Under the pieces are notes generated by a model, which was given only the letters and a program-made list of their open reading frames with translations, was not told the DNA's origin and did no database searches. The position numbers and the translations under genes were made by a program. From Vombatus ursinus (lineage: Eukaryota; Chordata; Mammalia; Diprotodontia; Vombatidae), in NCBI RefSeq assembly GCF_900497805.2, contig NW_020944351.1:1534914-1598913 (forward strand): a stretch of DNA of 64,000 nucleotides. Reading direction: 5' to 3'. Below, in pieces: positions 42,246 through 53,934 of this stretch (positions are counted from its first letter, which is position 1; each line of letters begins with the position of its first letter).

Positions 42246-42589
42246 TCATTTGCAACTTTCAACTGAGAACCAAAGGAAAAAAAATAAAATTAAGTGCTAA
42301 TTCATGGCAGGTTTTTATGAAATCCCAAATTGCTTTCGATGGAGAGATGTTAGTTGTGCTTTTCTTGAAGGTAGAATGAGAGTAAACTGGTAAGTTCATG
42401 GAAATGGCAATTGGAGACTCCAATAAGGAGAGCTGGGAGACCTTGTGGGAAGGTACACAAAGCATCCCCATACTACAACTGGAATACATGAAAAAAATCA
42501 GAATTACAGTATGTTCAGTTGTACTAAACTATATAATGTTCAACTAGTTGTACTGACTGTTCAGTCATGCCATTTATTAGAGAAGGCAG

Positions 42590-42662
42590 CATGACGTGAG
42601 GTTACTTAGAGCCAGGAGACCTGGATTCAAGTCTCACAAGTTATATGATGTTGGGCAAGTTA
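42590..42662 (+). repeat. CORE-SINE head, truncated
   Basis: gaaggcagcatgacgtgagg, gagacctggattcaagtctc and ttgggcaagttac. Confidence 0.5.
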
Positions 42663-42842
42663 CTTCAGTGGAAAAGGTGCTGGTTTTGAAGTTGGAGGAC
42701 CTGAGTTCAAATCTCAGTTCTGTTCCTTACTCTCTGTGCCTCCCTGGGCCTCAGTCTCCTCCTCCGTAAAACGAGGGAGTTGGACGAGAGATCGGATGAG
42801 ATCTCTAGGATCCCTTCCAGATCTACATCTATGAATCTCTGA
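42663..42842 (+). repeat. CORE-SINE (MAR1-like)
   Basis: ttcagtggaaaaggtgctgg, gagttcaaatctcagttctg, ccagatctacatctatgaat. Confidence 0.7.
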
Positions 42843-43525
42843 ACTTTATCCATCTGACCCTCAGTTCCTGGACGATGACATGCCTGCTGCCAGGTTCCTG
42901 GCATTATTCAGAACCTAAAATGCATAGTGTTTATTTGAGCAAAGTTAAGTGATTCTCATGGTTCAAATCCATATAAATTGTAACTCAAATTCATTGCTAA
43001 CAGTATTTCCCAGCAGAGGTCCCCAAGGTTCTGCTTTCATAAATAGATAGGACTCATTCCTTAATGACAGTAACATTCAGGGTTTAGCCAAGCAACTGTC
43101 CTTAAAGACAATTTATTCCATTAAGTAGAAGAAAGTACTCCCATGCAATCTGGTTTACGCCTCTCATGTTTACTCAACACACCTTTTCTTCACAGGTAAT
43201 GAATGCCCAGTCCCATTCAAAATAGCAGAAGGTCAAGATTTCTAAGGTCCCTTCAGCTCTGACATAGCAGCTTAACTGGAGATTAGTAGAATCTGAATGT
43301 ATCCACTTGGACCATATTTTGGTGTCAGTTAGGCCTGCTCTTGCAGATGGGAGCGAATTTTCCTCTGCCTTGTTTAAGCTCTAGCTGCATTCTCCCTAGC
43401 GGCCTATTCCAAACTTTCTCCTTTTTCAAGTTCCCAACCATACTTTTCCTTCCTTGAGTTTCAATAGATGATATTGGCCCCTATTTTCTGAAAAGATGGA
43501 TGTTAGCGCAGATGAATGCCCTGAG
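42843..43525. other. Unassigned DNA, repeat-poor
   Basis: No gene or named repeat. Ordinary composition. Confidence 0.35.
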
Positions 43526-43527
43526 TG

Positions 43528-43697
43528 TGGCTTAGTAGGAAGTATGCTGTGTTTGGAGTCAAGGGACCTGGGTTTGCACAACCTGGCTCTCCTACTTGCT
43601 ACCCCTTTGTCCTTAGGGATATCAGTTCCCTTCTCTGTAAGATGAGGGATTTTGAATAGCCGACTTTGGGGGTCCCTTCCAGCTCTAAATCTACGAT
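43528..43697 (+). repeat. CORE-SINE
   Basis: gtgtggcttagtaggaagta, ggagtcaagggacctgggtt and ccagctctaaatctacgatc. Confidence 0.7.
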
Positions 43698-43724
43698 CAG
43701 CTCATCCCTTCTTCGTATTTCAGA

Positions 43725-44000
43725 AACTTCTCTATTCCTTCAACAATCTATCCATTCCCTCTTGTCTTCCCTTTTTTTTTTCAGAGCTAAGCCCTCTGTC
43801 CCTTTACTTGAACCACTGACTTCCCTTTAGCTGGTCCAAATCCAGCCTTTCTTTGAAGACTCAGTTCAGATACCACCTCCTCCAAGCAGCCTTCACAGTC
43901 TGCCCTGGATCTCCTTTATCTTTTCCTCCTTTGAACCCTTGGAGGGCTTTATGGTATGTATGATTCATTTGGCACTTAGTAGGGTTGTTTTGTGCTGATA
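43725..44000 (+). mobile_element. L2 3' region
   Basis: tgaagactcagttcagatac, cacctcctccaagcagcctt and ctttatggtatgtatgattc follow the sense L2 3' region. Confidence 0.55.
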
Positions 44001-44039
44001 TTTCTTTTTATATTATCTGTATGATCTTGGGAAATCATG

Positions 44040-44215
44040 CAATCAATAAGCATTTATTAAACAATTTGTTCCTAGGTTATTGGGCATATAAAGAAAGGAA
44101 AGAATTGTTCATATCATTATAGAGCTTGCACTCTAATGCAGATGACGATAATGTATATAAGTAGGCATGTACAAGATACGTATAGAGTTGAAGGAAAAAA
44201 ATCTTAGAGGAGGAA
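44040..44215 (-). mobile_element. L2 3' end, antisense
   Basis: caatcaataagcatttatta, agagcttgcactctaatgca and gcatgtacaagatacgtata. Confidence 0.6.
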
Positions 44216-44315
44216 GGCACTTAATCTCCCTGGGCCTCAGTTTCCATATCTGTAAAACCAAAGAGTTGAACTAGATGACCTGTGAGGTCTTTTCTAGCTC
44301 TAAAACTACAATTTT
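44216..44315 (+). repeat. CORE-SINE 3' part
   Basis: cactta.tctccctgggcc, cagtttccatatctgtaaaa and ttctagctctaaaactaca. Confidence 0.55.
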
Positions 44316-44639
44316 CTGTCCTGTCTCCCCAACCTGTCTGTAACTCCCTCTAGGATAGACACTGTTTCTTATGCCCCTCTGTATCCAGAACACCCAATAC
44401 AGTAGTCAATCAGTCAACAAGCAATTTATTAAGTACTTGGTTGAATGAAGGTTAAAGACTGTTCTTAGGGAACTTCCAGTACCCAGCACATAGTAGGTGC
44501 TCAGGAATTGTTTGCTGCTGTCGTCTTCTTTCTGAGGTCTGCTCATTCCCTTGTGGTAGAGATGATGGCAAATCAAGCTCTCTGGACAGTTGCCCAAGTT
44601 AAAATAAGAACAATAAAAACAACTGGGCCTTGGCTAGTC

Positions 44640-44758
44640 AGTAGAATGTAAAGTCCCTGAGGGCAGGGGCTTTTTTTTGATCTTTGCATTTATCTCCAGT
44701 GCCTTGAAGAGTGCCTGGCACATAGCAGGCACTCAAAAAATGTTTTCAGAATTGAATT
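44640..44758 (+). mobile_element. L2 3' tail
   Basis: tagaatgtaaagtccctgag, ggcaggggcttttttttgat and gcctggcacatagcaggcac. Confidence 0.7.
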
Positions 44759-45147
44759 CAGTTGAAGTAATGGTAATTATGGCCTGTTGACACAGAATCC
44801 ATCTTTAAAATGCCCTCTCTCTTCTCAGAAGCCTTATGGAGTTGAACATTAGGAGATGGCCTTTAGAATTGAATATGAAAATTTTCAATTAGAAGAACCT
44901 GACTGTGAAGGTGTGGAAAACACTGGTAGATTGTTGGTTTGGGGTGGGGGTGGCGGGTCCATGAGGATTCTGGGAGTGTTTTGCGGGGGAGGGGGGGGCA
45001 GGAGACCTGGAAGGCAGAATAAAAACAGGGGAGAAAAAAAAGCTGAGGCCCAGGAGCTTTGTCTGGCCCTCCTGGATTGTGAATGAAGCTGGTTCTGTTA
45101 CCCACTTGTTTTCTCTCTCTTAGCTCTGTATGGCTTCCCCCTTTGGG

Positions 45148-45148
<1 letters not shown>

Positions 45149-45184
<36 letters not shown>
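45149..45184. repeat. TG microsatellite
   Basis: About 18 uninterrupted TG units. Confidence 0.9.
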
Positions 45185-45186
<2 letters not shown>

Positions 45187-45189
45187 ATG

Positions 45190-45550
45190 GTTATATGACT
45201 CTAGTCAGGGGCTGAGATTTTAAGTTCATAGCTCCCTCAGCTGAAGGAGCAGGGGAGGAGGGGGAAAGAAGCTGGAGAGCTTTGACAAAGAAGGGGCAAC
45301 AGAAAATGGAGAACCAAGGCTTAAGCCAAAGGAAGAATGAAGACTTTGCCAGGTGAATTTCAGGGAAAACTGAAAGGCAAAGGGGGCTAAATATGAACCC
45401 AGATGTGACAAAGTGTCTTAGAAGGTAGAAGGTCTTGCACATAGTGGGATCCCAAGAAATGGTTGTTGGATGGAATTATTTGTCATAAAAAGATCAAGGG
45501 AAAGGAAATAGAAATAGAAAATCTTGAAAATGGAGTAGCAGATGAGAAAA
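45190..45550. other. Unassigned DNA
   Basis: Purine-rich on the plus strand. Overlapping minus frames of 61-83 codons are pyrimidine-rich shadows without family features. Confidence 0.3.
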
Positions 45551-45554
45551 TGCA

Positions 45555-45785
45555 GCAATAATGGAGAGCTCACCACTGTCTCTTCCTGAGGTTCCCTGCC
45601 AACCTGTCTGACCCTTCCTGCCCCCTTCCCCCCACCTTAATTCCAGTTCATTCCACTTTGGGACAGCTCTGATTGTTAGGTAACCTCTTTCTATTGAGCC
45701 GAAATCTTCCTCCCTGTAGCTTCCACCCACTGCTCCTTGTTCTGCCCTCTGGGGCCAAGCTGAACAAGTCTAATAAGTCAGGAGA
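45555..45785 (-). mobile_element. CR1/L3 fragment, antisense
   Basis: cagttcattccactttggga, cagctctgattgttaggtaa, cttccacccactgctccttg and gttctgccctctggggccaa match the antisense side of CR1/L3. Confidence 0.6.
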
Positions 45786-45789
45786 GAAC

Positions 45790-46800
45790 AGTGAATTGAT
45801 GCTCCAAGCTAATACAAAATTGAGAAGGGTCGGGAAACCAGCTTGTCTGAGAGAACAGTATGGAGAAGTAGTCACAGGAGCACCTGATCTCATCCTGTTT
45901 TGCCAAGTAATTTTGTACACACATGGCCTAAAGCACAGGGATAAAGATATCAGGAAAACATAGTTACAAGGGAATAGTATATGGCGCTTACCCCAAAGAA
46001 AACAAAAGCAAGGAGGTGCCGCTGGCTGGAACTCCAGGAGGGATACAAACCCTCTGACAATGGGAAGCAGGGAGCTGCATAAAAGTGTTGAAGAAGTTAG
46101 CTAGTGTTTGAACTCTGAGCACACAACAGCAAATGGATAAAAAGAATAAAACATTGAGTTTGTCAGGAAACGCTTGAACAGATAAGGATTTTCCTCCAAG
46201 AACTCTGGTGTCTGTAAATTTTTTTTTAAATGCCTCTGGGAAAGCAACTAGATTTTAAAAGAGGGGGAGGAATGAAAATATGTACCATAGGATCATCCAT
46301 TCAATCACTCATTCATTCATTAAGCTCCTACTGTGTACCCTCAGTAAAACTATTTTAACGTTCACACCTTTTGTCATTCCTCCTCCCCTCCCCTCAATGC
46401 AAAGCCTTTGCGGATGGTGGGGGAGGGGGGTTGTCTCTGGGAAACTGAGAGAAAAGACTAAAAAATTGTCTTGGTTGATTTACTCATTGCCCTGCCTGAA
46501 GGCAGAGGCTGGACCAGATGGTCACCCAAGGTCCCTTCTAGATCTGGGATTATGGGATTCTCTGCTTTTGAGGCTGTGCAAACACAGCTGTTTCATTTAG
46601 GACCTGCTTGTCAGGGACCAGACAACACTCACTGAGCTCAGAAGCTTGTTGATATCCATGTTGTTACCTATGGCGATGGTATTTTTTTTTTTTGAGAGAG
46701 CCATCAGCCTCCACCTTAGGGATGATATTTTAAGCCCAATGTCACCCTGTATAACAAAGCAGGGGGAGCAAAAATAACATTCTCTTTCAGAAGGCAATTT
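45790..46800. other. Unassigned DNA
   Basis: No gene. A short CORE/L2-like piece (attcaatcactcattcattc, then ctactgtgtaccctcag) lies near 46295-46340. Confidence 0.3.
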
Positions 46801-46804
46801 TTAA

Positions 46805-47290
46805 AAAATGGTTCTTTTGTCTTTTTGTTACATTAATTTCCAAATATATCCTTATCTCCTCCTCTGTAACTGGCCATCTCTTGTAATAAAGAGTTTTTTA
46901 AAAGAAAGAGAAAAAATGTCTAACAGAAAATGTAATATTTCCCATCCATAGTCAGTCTCTCCACCTTTGCAAAGAAAGGAGGGAGGTCCATTTGCTAATC
47001 TCTTGTCTGGGGCAAAACTTGGCCTTTACAATTTGCACATATTGAGCTGGTTTCCCCCTCTCTTTTCATCTACATTGTTGTAGCCTTTATTCATATTGTT
47101 TTCCTGTTTCTGCTTACTCACTCTCCATCAGGTCACCTAAGTCTGTCCTTGAATCTCTCAAGACTTCCTATTTATCATTTTTCACAATGCAATGAGATTC
47201 CATTATTTTCACATACCACAACCTGTGCGGTGATTTCCCAATTATTGGGCACCTACTCCATTTTCAATTTTCTGGTATTTACAAAAAGTG
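46805..47290 (-). mobile_element. L1 3' end, older subfamily
   Basis: tttccaaatatatccttatc, ccatagtcagtctctccacc, ttcacataccacaacctgtg and cccaattattgggcacctac in reversed L1 order. Confidence 0.55.
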
Positions 47291-47299
47291 TTTTAATGA

Positions 47300-47400
47300 G
47301 TATACACACACATACATATATATGTATATATATGTACACACATACATACACATATATAATATGTATATATACATTTGTATGTGTATATATATGACTTTTC
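47300..47400. repeat. TATACA/CATA microsatellite
   Basis: Alternating acacacata and tatatatg words next to the L1 edge. The open frames across it are low-complexity. Confidence 0.8.
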
Positions 47401-47602
47401 TTTCTGTCTTTGACTTCCTTGAGTATATGTATATTAGTGGGACATTAATATGTATATTAATGGTCGAAGAAATAAAAAAAAGAAATGTAGATAGTTTTAG
47501 GACAACGGGGTTCAAGATGATACTTATATTTAAGAGGAAAGTGAGGAAAGAGGCAATACTAAGATGTAGATTAAAAAATAAGCATAAAAGAAGGAGTTTT
47601 TT

Positions 47603-47790
47603 AATGCTACAGTAGAAGGAACATTGATTTGGATGGCAGATGACCTAGGTTTAAATCTCTGGTGCTTATTCTCTGTGTGACCTTGGGTAAGTCACTTACC
47701 TCATTGGGCCTCAGTTTCCTAATTTCTAAAATGAGGGGGTTGGATTAGATGGCATCCAGGGCTCCTTCCGATCTTTCGATCTTGGGTCTT
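47603..47790 (+). repeat. CORE-SINE (MAR1-like)
   Basis: ctacagtagaaggaacattg, gaccttgggtaagtcactta, gcctcagtttcctaatttct, gattagatggcatccagg. Confidence 0.75.
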
Positions 47791-47809
47791 AATGTATTCA
47801 AAGCCGAAA

Positions 47810-47880
47810 GGGAGTATGGTCGTTATGGTACAGTGGAGAATGCACTGGACTAAAAGTCGAGGTTTGGGTTCAAGACTTTT
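47810..47880 (+). repeat. CORE-SINE head
   Basis: ggagtatggtcgttatggta, cagtggagaatgcactggac and gggttcaagac. Confidence 0.5.
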
Positions 47881-48094
47881 TTCTTGTACCAAGCACCTGT
47901 TTTGACTTTGTTATGGAAGAGTCCTTCCAGTTATGCCAGCATATGATTGGATTAGCACAGGAGTAGGTTAGAAAATAGCAGTTAAGTTGGGAACCTTAGT
48001 CCTACTGAGTGTTTCTTTGAATCCTTGGCCAAGTGCATTGGCATGCACCACAGGGCTTCCTCAAAACAGGAGTGAGGAGTACCTCTTCAACCTG

Positions 48095-48415
48095 AATGAA
48101 CCATTACAGAGAATAGTAAGTAATTAGAACCAGGAGAATAGTTTATATGATAATGACAATAATAGGAAGGAAAACAATAGTGGAAGATTTCAGGAATTTT
48201 GATCAATGTAATAAAAAATTGTTACTACATTATTCTCCCTGCCTTTCGGTGGAGAGGTGGTGGACTACAGGGGTGGGGTGAGACATACAGTGTATACATG
48301 GTCAATATCTTATTTTATTTTTCCTAATAATGTTTTTGTTACAGGGGAAGAGTTCTATTAGTAGTGTAGGGATTGGGAGAATTATTGGGTGGTGACAGTG
48401 ATGTCAAAGGGAAAA
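48095..48415 (+). mobile_element. L1 3' UTR, older subfamily
   Basis: agtaattagaaccaggagaa, tagtttatatgataatgaca, tttcggtggagaggtggtgg and ggggtggggtgagacataca follow the L1 3' UTR order. Confidence 0.55.
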
Positions 48416-48639
48416 AGATTACCAATAAAACATCCTTCCTCACCTCCCCAAAGGAAATTATATTTAGTCACATGCCATGATTAGGCTGCTGCTAGGTATG
48501 ATGATTCATAGTCAGTCAATAAACGTATATTAAATTAAACTTAATTTAATTTAAAAAATTCTTTTTCCAGGGATGTTAATTTAGTTTCAGTCAGTTTAAA
48601 GGTCTGACTAAGTTTCTGACTCAACTAAGTGGATGTTTG

Positions 48640-48835
48640 TCAATCTAGTCTCCCCCTGGGCTTCAATTTCCTTCTCTACAAAATAAGAGGGTTGAACTAG
48701 AGGCCCTTTCAGCTCTAGCTAGGTATATGATCCTAATGTATGATCTGGGGCAAGTTACTCCTTCCTAGGCCTCAGTCTACTTATCTGTTAAATGAGGAAG
48801 TTGGTCCCTTTCACCTCTGTGGTCTTACACATAAA
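48640..48835 (+). repeat. Two CORE-SINE 3' parts in a row
   Basis: First: gggcttcaatttccttctct and tcagctctagctaggtatat. Second: ctaggcctcagtctacttat and gttggtccctttcacctct. Confidence 0.55.
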
Positions 48836-48877
48836 ATGTCATTTAGACTTATTCAAATAGCCATTTTGTACAAGACT

Positions 48878-49163
48878 AAATAATTGGCTTTTTGTTGTTC
48901 AGTCATTTTCAGTTGTGTTCGACTCTTTGTGACCCCACTTAGGGTTTTCCTGGCAAAGATAGTGGAATGGTTTGCCATTTCCTTCTGCGGCTTGTTTTAC
49001 AGATGAGGAAACTGAGGCAGACAAGGTAAAGGGACTTGCCCAGGGTCACATAGCTAGTAAGTATCTGAGGCTAGATTTGAATTCACAAAGATGAGTCTTT
49101 CTGACTCCAGGCCTGACATTCTATCCACTGCAGCACCACCTAGCTGCCCTGAAATAATTGGCT
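48878..49163 (-). repeat. RTE-SINE with 12-bp target-site duplication
   Basis: aaataattggct at 48878-48889 and 49152-49163, perfect. Inside: tgttcagtcattttcagttg, cagatgaggaaactgaggca and the reversed head caccacctagctgccc. Confidence 0.9.
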
Positions 49164-49314
49164 GATTGAATTAAAAATAACCAGTTGTTTTACTGAAAAA
49201 AAAAATTTTTTTTTTGAGGGAGGCCACATCAGTTTGAGTCCCTTTAAAGGGCTGGCTGACTTTTTTTTTTTTTTTACTGAAGTGAATATTGGTTCAGAAA
49301 GTCACCTTTATAGG

Positions 49315-49505
49315 TCCCCTCTTCCTTGTGTGTGAAATGAGAATGTTGGACTAGACTCAGGGGTGGGGAACTTGTGGCCTGGAGGCCACACTACGTCCTC
49401 AGGTGCTTTGACTGAATCCAAACTCTACAGAACAAATCCCTAAAGGCCACAGATTCCCCAGCCCTAGACTAGATGGTTTCTAAGTTGTCTGCTAGCTCTC
49501 TGATT
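49315..49505 (+). repeat. CORE-SINE 3' part, split by a MITE
   Basis: gtgtgtgaaatgagaatgtt then, after the MITE, gactagatggtttctaagtt. Without the insert the join reads like the usual ttggactagatgg. Confidence 0.6.
49357..49466. mobile_element. hAT-type MITE, internally deleted
   Basis: tcaggggtggggaacttgtg to attccccagcccta, 110 bp. Flanks gactagac (49349-49356) and gactagat (49467-49474) are an 8-bp duplication with one mismatch. Confidence 0.75.
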
Positions 49506-49509
49506 TTGT

Positions 49510-50980
49510 AGAGGGCCACTTAGACACTAGATAGGATAGGTTATGTCAATGGATGTCTGTTTTCCAGAATCCAGAAATTTTGAATAAAAAAATCTATGCC
49601 CCCACCCCCCACCCCCACCCCCATACATTGAATTAAGAAAACTGAATAAGTCCCAGGGCTGGGAGTTGCCTTTTCTTCCCTACTTCAGCTCCTCCCTGCT
49701 TTGGAAGTTGGTGGGGTGGGGGGCAAGGCACAGGCCATTGTTGAAATACCTTCAGCTCTGCTTCTTGGTGTGGCTCCCACCTCAGGCTGCCTCAGTTGGC
49801 TGGAGACAAGGCTGAAGGAAGTAGGGTTGTGAGGTGGGTCCCACTTGAAACAACAGCCCCTGAACACGAGCAAGATTGTGGACTTCACTTCATCAAAGTG
49901 ACGAGGCCTTGGGACCCAGGTACCTTTTCAATATTTCAAGAAATTCTGTATCATTTAATGTCTCTGTAATTAGCTGCCAAAACCCTATGGCCTCAGGAAG
50001 TGCTTTTCCGGTACTTTCAAAGGCAGCTTCATTGGTACTTATCAGTTAATTTTTTTTTTAAACATTTGCTTTACTGATAACAGGATGAAAGTTACACAGA
50101 CTTTAAAAAAAAAAAAACACCTTGATTTCTCACAGGGAAAAAGCAAACAAACAACTTGTGGGTTTTAAAAATTTAAATTGAACCATGAGGCGGCTTCTAA
50201 ATGTCTTCAATTTTACTCACAAATTCCAACGACTAACTTTCCTCCTTCTGATAAGGTACTATCTGGGCATAGAACAATACAGTAGAAAGCTTTAGAACTC
50301 TCTGGAAAGCCAGGCCTCTATAGGGCCTCCTCACTATTTCTCTCACCAAATTGCTCGAATCTTGGCACAATAGGCCATTTTTGCAGGCCCTGGCCCCTTA
50401 TGAGGAGAAACTTTCCTCCCCACGAGCCTTTTGGGGTAGTAATTCTCAGGAGTTTCTGTCAGACAATTTCGTTTTCAACCACTCCCACAGAACTCAGACA
50501 AAAGCCCTGTCAGCAGAGCTGTAGTTTCAGGCCCAGTGTGGACTTAGTGTATGCTGCAGGGCTTCAATTTCCTCAGCTGTGAAATGAGAATACACATGCT
50601 TGCCCAGTCCACTTAATGCAGTTGTTTGACAATCCAGTGTCCCAAATAACAATTTTTATGTTTCAGGTAAGCCAAAAGGAAAAAAGAAAAAAAAAAACAT
50701 GAGGAAAGTGGTACCAGAGCCCACTTTCAGTTCAGGGGTTTGGGCACAAAGACCTAAAAATTATTTTTAAATTTAAATTTTCTTTATTATCATGTACTTT
50801 ACAATCACTATAAAACAAACATTTCAGTATGCAAAGACCAAGAAAGACTAATGTGTAAGAAATTATAACTTATATTACATGTAGTTTGTTTTTAAAAAGT
50901 GTATATTAAATTGAATGAGGCAGTAACAAAATCACTACTCTCTTGGTTTTTGTCCCCTTCTATACCTCTTTTTGTTTTGT
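49510..50980. other. Unassigned DNA, repeat-poor
   Basis: No gene is supported. A C-rich run (ccccaccccccacccccacc) is at about 49600-49620. The part 49920-50660 has no recognised repeat and could be checked for conservation. Confidence 0.35.
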
Positions 50981-51080
50981 TAACAAATATTTATCAAGTA
51001 CCTACAGGCCAGCACAGTGCTAGGCAATAAAAATGAAAGACAAAAAGTGAGGGTTCTTGTCCTCAAGTTGTTTTCACTCT
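50980..51080 (-). mobile_element. L2 3' end, antisense
   Basis: aacaaatatttatcaagtac, ccagcacagtgctaggcaat and gtcctcaagttgttttcact. Confidence 0.5.
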
Positions 51081-51355
51081 ACTACATAATTGAAGACTAT
51101 CTGGAGAAGGCCTCAGTATTCCAAACAGAGGAAGGCCAGACCTGGCTGGGAAGAAATCCAGCAATTTGGTGTGAGAGAAATTGTGAGGAGGCCTATAAAG
51201 GCCTGGATTTCCAGAAAGTTCTAAAGCTTTCTACTGCACAGATGTTTGCCCAGATAGTACCTTGTCAGAAGGAGGAAAGTTGTTTGGAACCATCTCTGAA
51301 ATCTTTTAATCTTAGTTAATTATTTATGCTAAATTGGTATTAAGAACAACTACTA
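51081..51355. other. Unassigned DNA
   Basis: Overlaps the end of a 100-codon plus frame (51017-51319). Its first third is L2 and the rest has no recognisable feature. Confidence 0.3.
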
Positions 51356-51530
51356 ATTAGGTTTTTTGTTCGTTTGGTTTTTTTTTTGGTTAGGCAATGG
51401 GGTTAAGTGACTTGCCCAGGGTCACACAGCTAGTTAGTGTTATGTGTCTGAGGTTGGATTTGAACTCAAGTGCTCCTGAATCCAGGGCCGGTGCTCTATC
51501 CACGGTGCCACCTATTGGCCGCATTAGGTT
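51356..51530 (-). repeat. Short tRNA-SINE, reverse
   Basis: attaggtt at 51356-51363 and 51523-51530 flank ggcaatggggttaagtgact, cagggtcacacagctagtta and tgccacctattggccgc. Confidence 0.8.
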
Positions 51531-51534
51531 CTAA

Positions 51535-52010
51535 ATTTTCCAAAGAATTGAAAATGGGATCAACTGATTTTGACACCCTGGAGCTAAACTTTGATTAGAC
51601 CTGGTGACTTGTAAGGTTCTTTCCAGCTCTGACCTATGAAATTCCAACACTAAAGTCCCATAAAAACCATAATAAATTATTAGAGAAATATACACTAAGC
51701 AGTTTTAGACTGGAATTCTTTATTTCTTGGAATGATAAATTATCTTCAGTTTCCATGTTCCATTGTATATTTACTTTTCTCTCTATTTATTGAACTTAAC
51801 TACAATCACATATCCACTCCCCACCCCACCCCCAACTTCTGCTCTCAAAACAAGAGTAATTTTCAGAAAAAGAAATTCGTATGGACTGCTTTAAAGAACC
51901 TAAAACCAATAGGTCTATTACTATGAAAATAAGAAAGTTTCTACACTTTGAAAAAAATTTACACATCAGTAACACCATGATTAAAAATAAAAGGTATAGT
52001 AATTGGAAAA
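51535..52010. other. Unassigned AT-rich DNA
   Basis: No gene or named repeat apart from a CORE-like end near 51590-51650 (ttccagctctgacctatgaa). Confidence 0.3.
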
Positions 52011-52014
52011 GAAT

Positions 52015-52190
52015 CATAGAATCATCAAATTTCAGAGATAAAAGAGGCGTTAACGATCATCTACTCCAATCTCCTTGTTTTATAAATGAGGTAATTGAGA
52101 CCTAGAGAGTTCAAGTGACTGGTTCAAGGTTACACAAGTAGTAGAGTAATCATGTGAACCCAGCTATTATGACTCCAAAGCCAATAAATA
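52015..52190 (-). repeat. CORE-SINE, reverse
   Basis: gaatcatcaaatttcagaga, tgaggtaattgagacctaga, caaggttacacaagtagtag. Confidence 0.6.
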
Positions 52191-52609
52191 GTCAAGTAAG
52201 AAACAAGAGTCTGCTTTATTCCTTTCAGATGTCTGGCTTCTTCAAGGGATAAACATAGGACTACTTGAAGAAAGATGCCATAATGCCTATGTAAAGTAGA
52301 TACACTGAGCATTATTATCCCCATTTTACAGAACAAACTGAGGCTCTGAGAGATAATGTGATTTATGAATATTTGCCATTCCAGTTCCTTCCAGCTCTAA
52401 ATCTATGGTTTTTTGATTTTAAGTCTCCTGACTCCAAGTCCAGTGGCCTTTTCCAATCCATCTCTGTTGCCTTTTGCAGGTATGTGATCCAGTTCTTTCA
52501 ATGTCCTGTAATACTGAGTCCTCTAGACCACTAGTTCCCAACTTATCAGTTGTAGATACTAAGAAATATGAGAAATTATTATAAAAGACATGTAAATCCA
52601 CATACATAT

Positions 52610-52785
52610 CAAACATCTTTTTATTTAATAGTATTTAATTTTTTTCTAATTACATGTAAAGAAAATTTTCAACATTCATTTTTTGAAATATTTTGAATTC
52701 CAAATTTTTCTCCCTCCTTCACCTCCCCCTTCCCCAAGATGGGGAGCAATCTGATATAGATTATACATGAAACAGTATAATTTTA
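52610..52785 (-). mobile_element. L1 3' end, younger type
   Basis: tttctaattacatgtaaaga, a ctccctccttcacctccccc tract, ccccaagatggggagcaatc and gatatagattatacatgaa. Confidence 0.65.
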
Positions 52786-53110
52786 AAATAAATTTTAGAT
52801 TTTAAAAATTATCTTTTTTTTTACATTGCCTAGGTACCTCCTGTATTTCCCTCTCTCCTCTCTCAGAGAACCAATCCTTATAATAATTGTTTTAAATAAA
52901 GAGGAAGAAAACAATTCAGTAAAAATGATCAGTATATAAAAAAAATTTGATGTTACGTACTATGTTCCACACTTGTAGACCCCCACCTCTGCAGAAAGGA
53001 GAGAAGGGTGTCTTCTCACATCTTATATCTGGGACCAAGCTTATTCTTTATAATTTAGCAACATTCAGCATCAGTTGTTTCACAAACACTATCATTTTTA
53101 TCTTTAGCTC
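52786..53110 (-). mobile_element. L1 3' end, older type
   Basis: ttacattgcctaggtacctc, ccacacttgtagacccccac, atcttatatctgggaccaag. Lies next to the younger end, inside the hAT relic. Confidence 0.5.
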
Positions 53111-53239
53111 CAAAAAAACCTACTAAGCATAAATGAAACTATCATGGTGGGGGGGAGGGGAACATCCTTGAATACGTTTTACTTGAAAAAGGGGAGGGGA
53201 CCATGTGTTCCCAAAGCTGGGAACCACTGTTCTAGTCCA

Positions 53240-53930
53240 ACTTTGTTATTTTAGAAGTGTATGTGTATATGTGTGGGGGCCAGGCAGAGGCCCAGATAGG
53301 GCAAATGAGTAGCCCAAGGTCACCCAGAAAATTTTGAGGTGAAGCTGGGACTGGAGTCCAGTTCTTCTAGTTCAGTTCAGTGTTCTTTCTATGTTGGTCT
53401 GCTGCTTTTATAAGTAAACTCTATTCTTCATTCTTTCATTCCCTTTAACAGGCTTTGGGTTTTCTCATCACTGAGCCATGCAGGGGCATTTGAGAATATT
53501 CCCCAGAGTTCACAGAAACACATAACACCTTGCTTTCCGTTATCATCAGTTTAGCTGGTTGCTTGAGATTAAATAGCTTTTTTTTCTTCTTTTTTATTTT
53601 AGTAGGAATATTTATCCTGGGCATGATGGCAGAGGAACTTACTCTCTTCTATGAGGGACAAATGCTTTCCCTCTACCCCTTCCTCTATGGATTATCAGCT
53701 AAGAGATGGGATGAGTATTGTATCTAGTCAGGAAGAAAACTATTGACCTTTTTAGCTTCAGAGAAGCCACTTTCGTGGCTCTAGGAGTGATCCAGAAAGC
53801 AAGAAATGGGGCAAGGTTCTGTGTCGGTAACCCAGTTGAATTACAAGTTAAAGGAGATTGTGGAGAGATGTTGTAGAGTTTAAAGGAGATCACATCTGGC
53901 CTAAGGTCAGCTCTGGATTATTTTTCTTTT
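53240..53930. other. Unassigned DNA
   Basis: No supported gene. A reversed CORE-like piece (aagtgtatg to gttcttctagttcagttcag) lies near 53255-53375. Confidence 0.3.
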
Positions 53931-53934
53931 TTCT

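Larger units (their letters stand above)
52529..53229. mobile_element. hAT-type DNA transposon relic, split by L1 ends
   Basis: Inverted ends cactagttcccaactt (left) and, on the other strand, cagtggttcccagctt (right), 13 of 16 bases shared. Flanks ctctagac (52521-52528) and ttctagtc (53230-53237) share six of eight bases and fit a TCTAG-centred hAT target. No transposase sequence remains. Confidence 0.55.
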
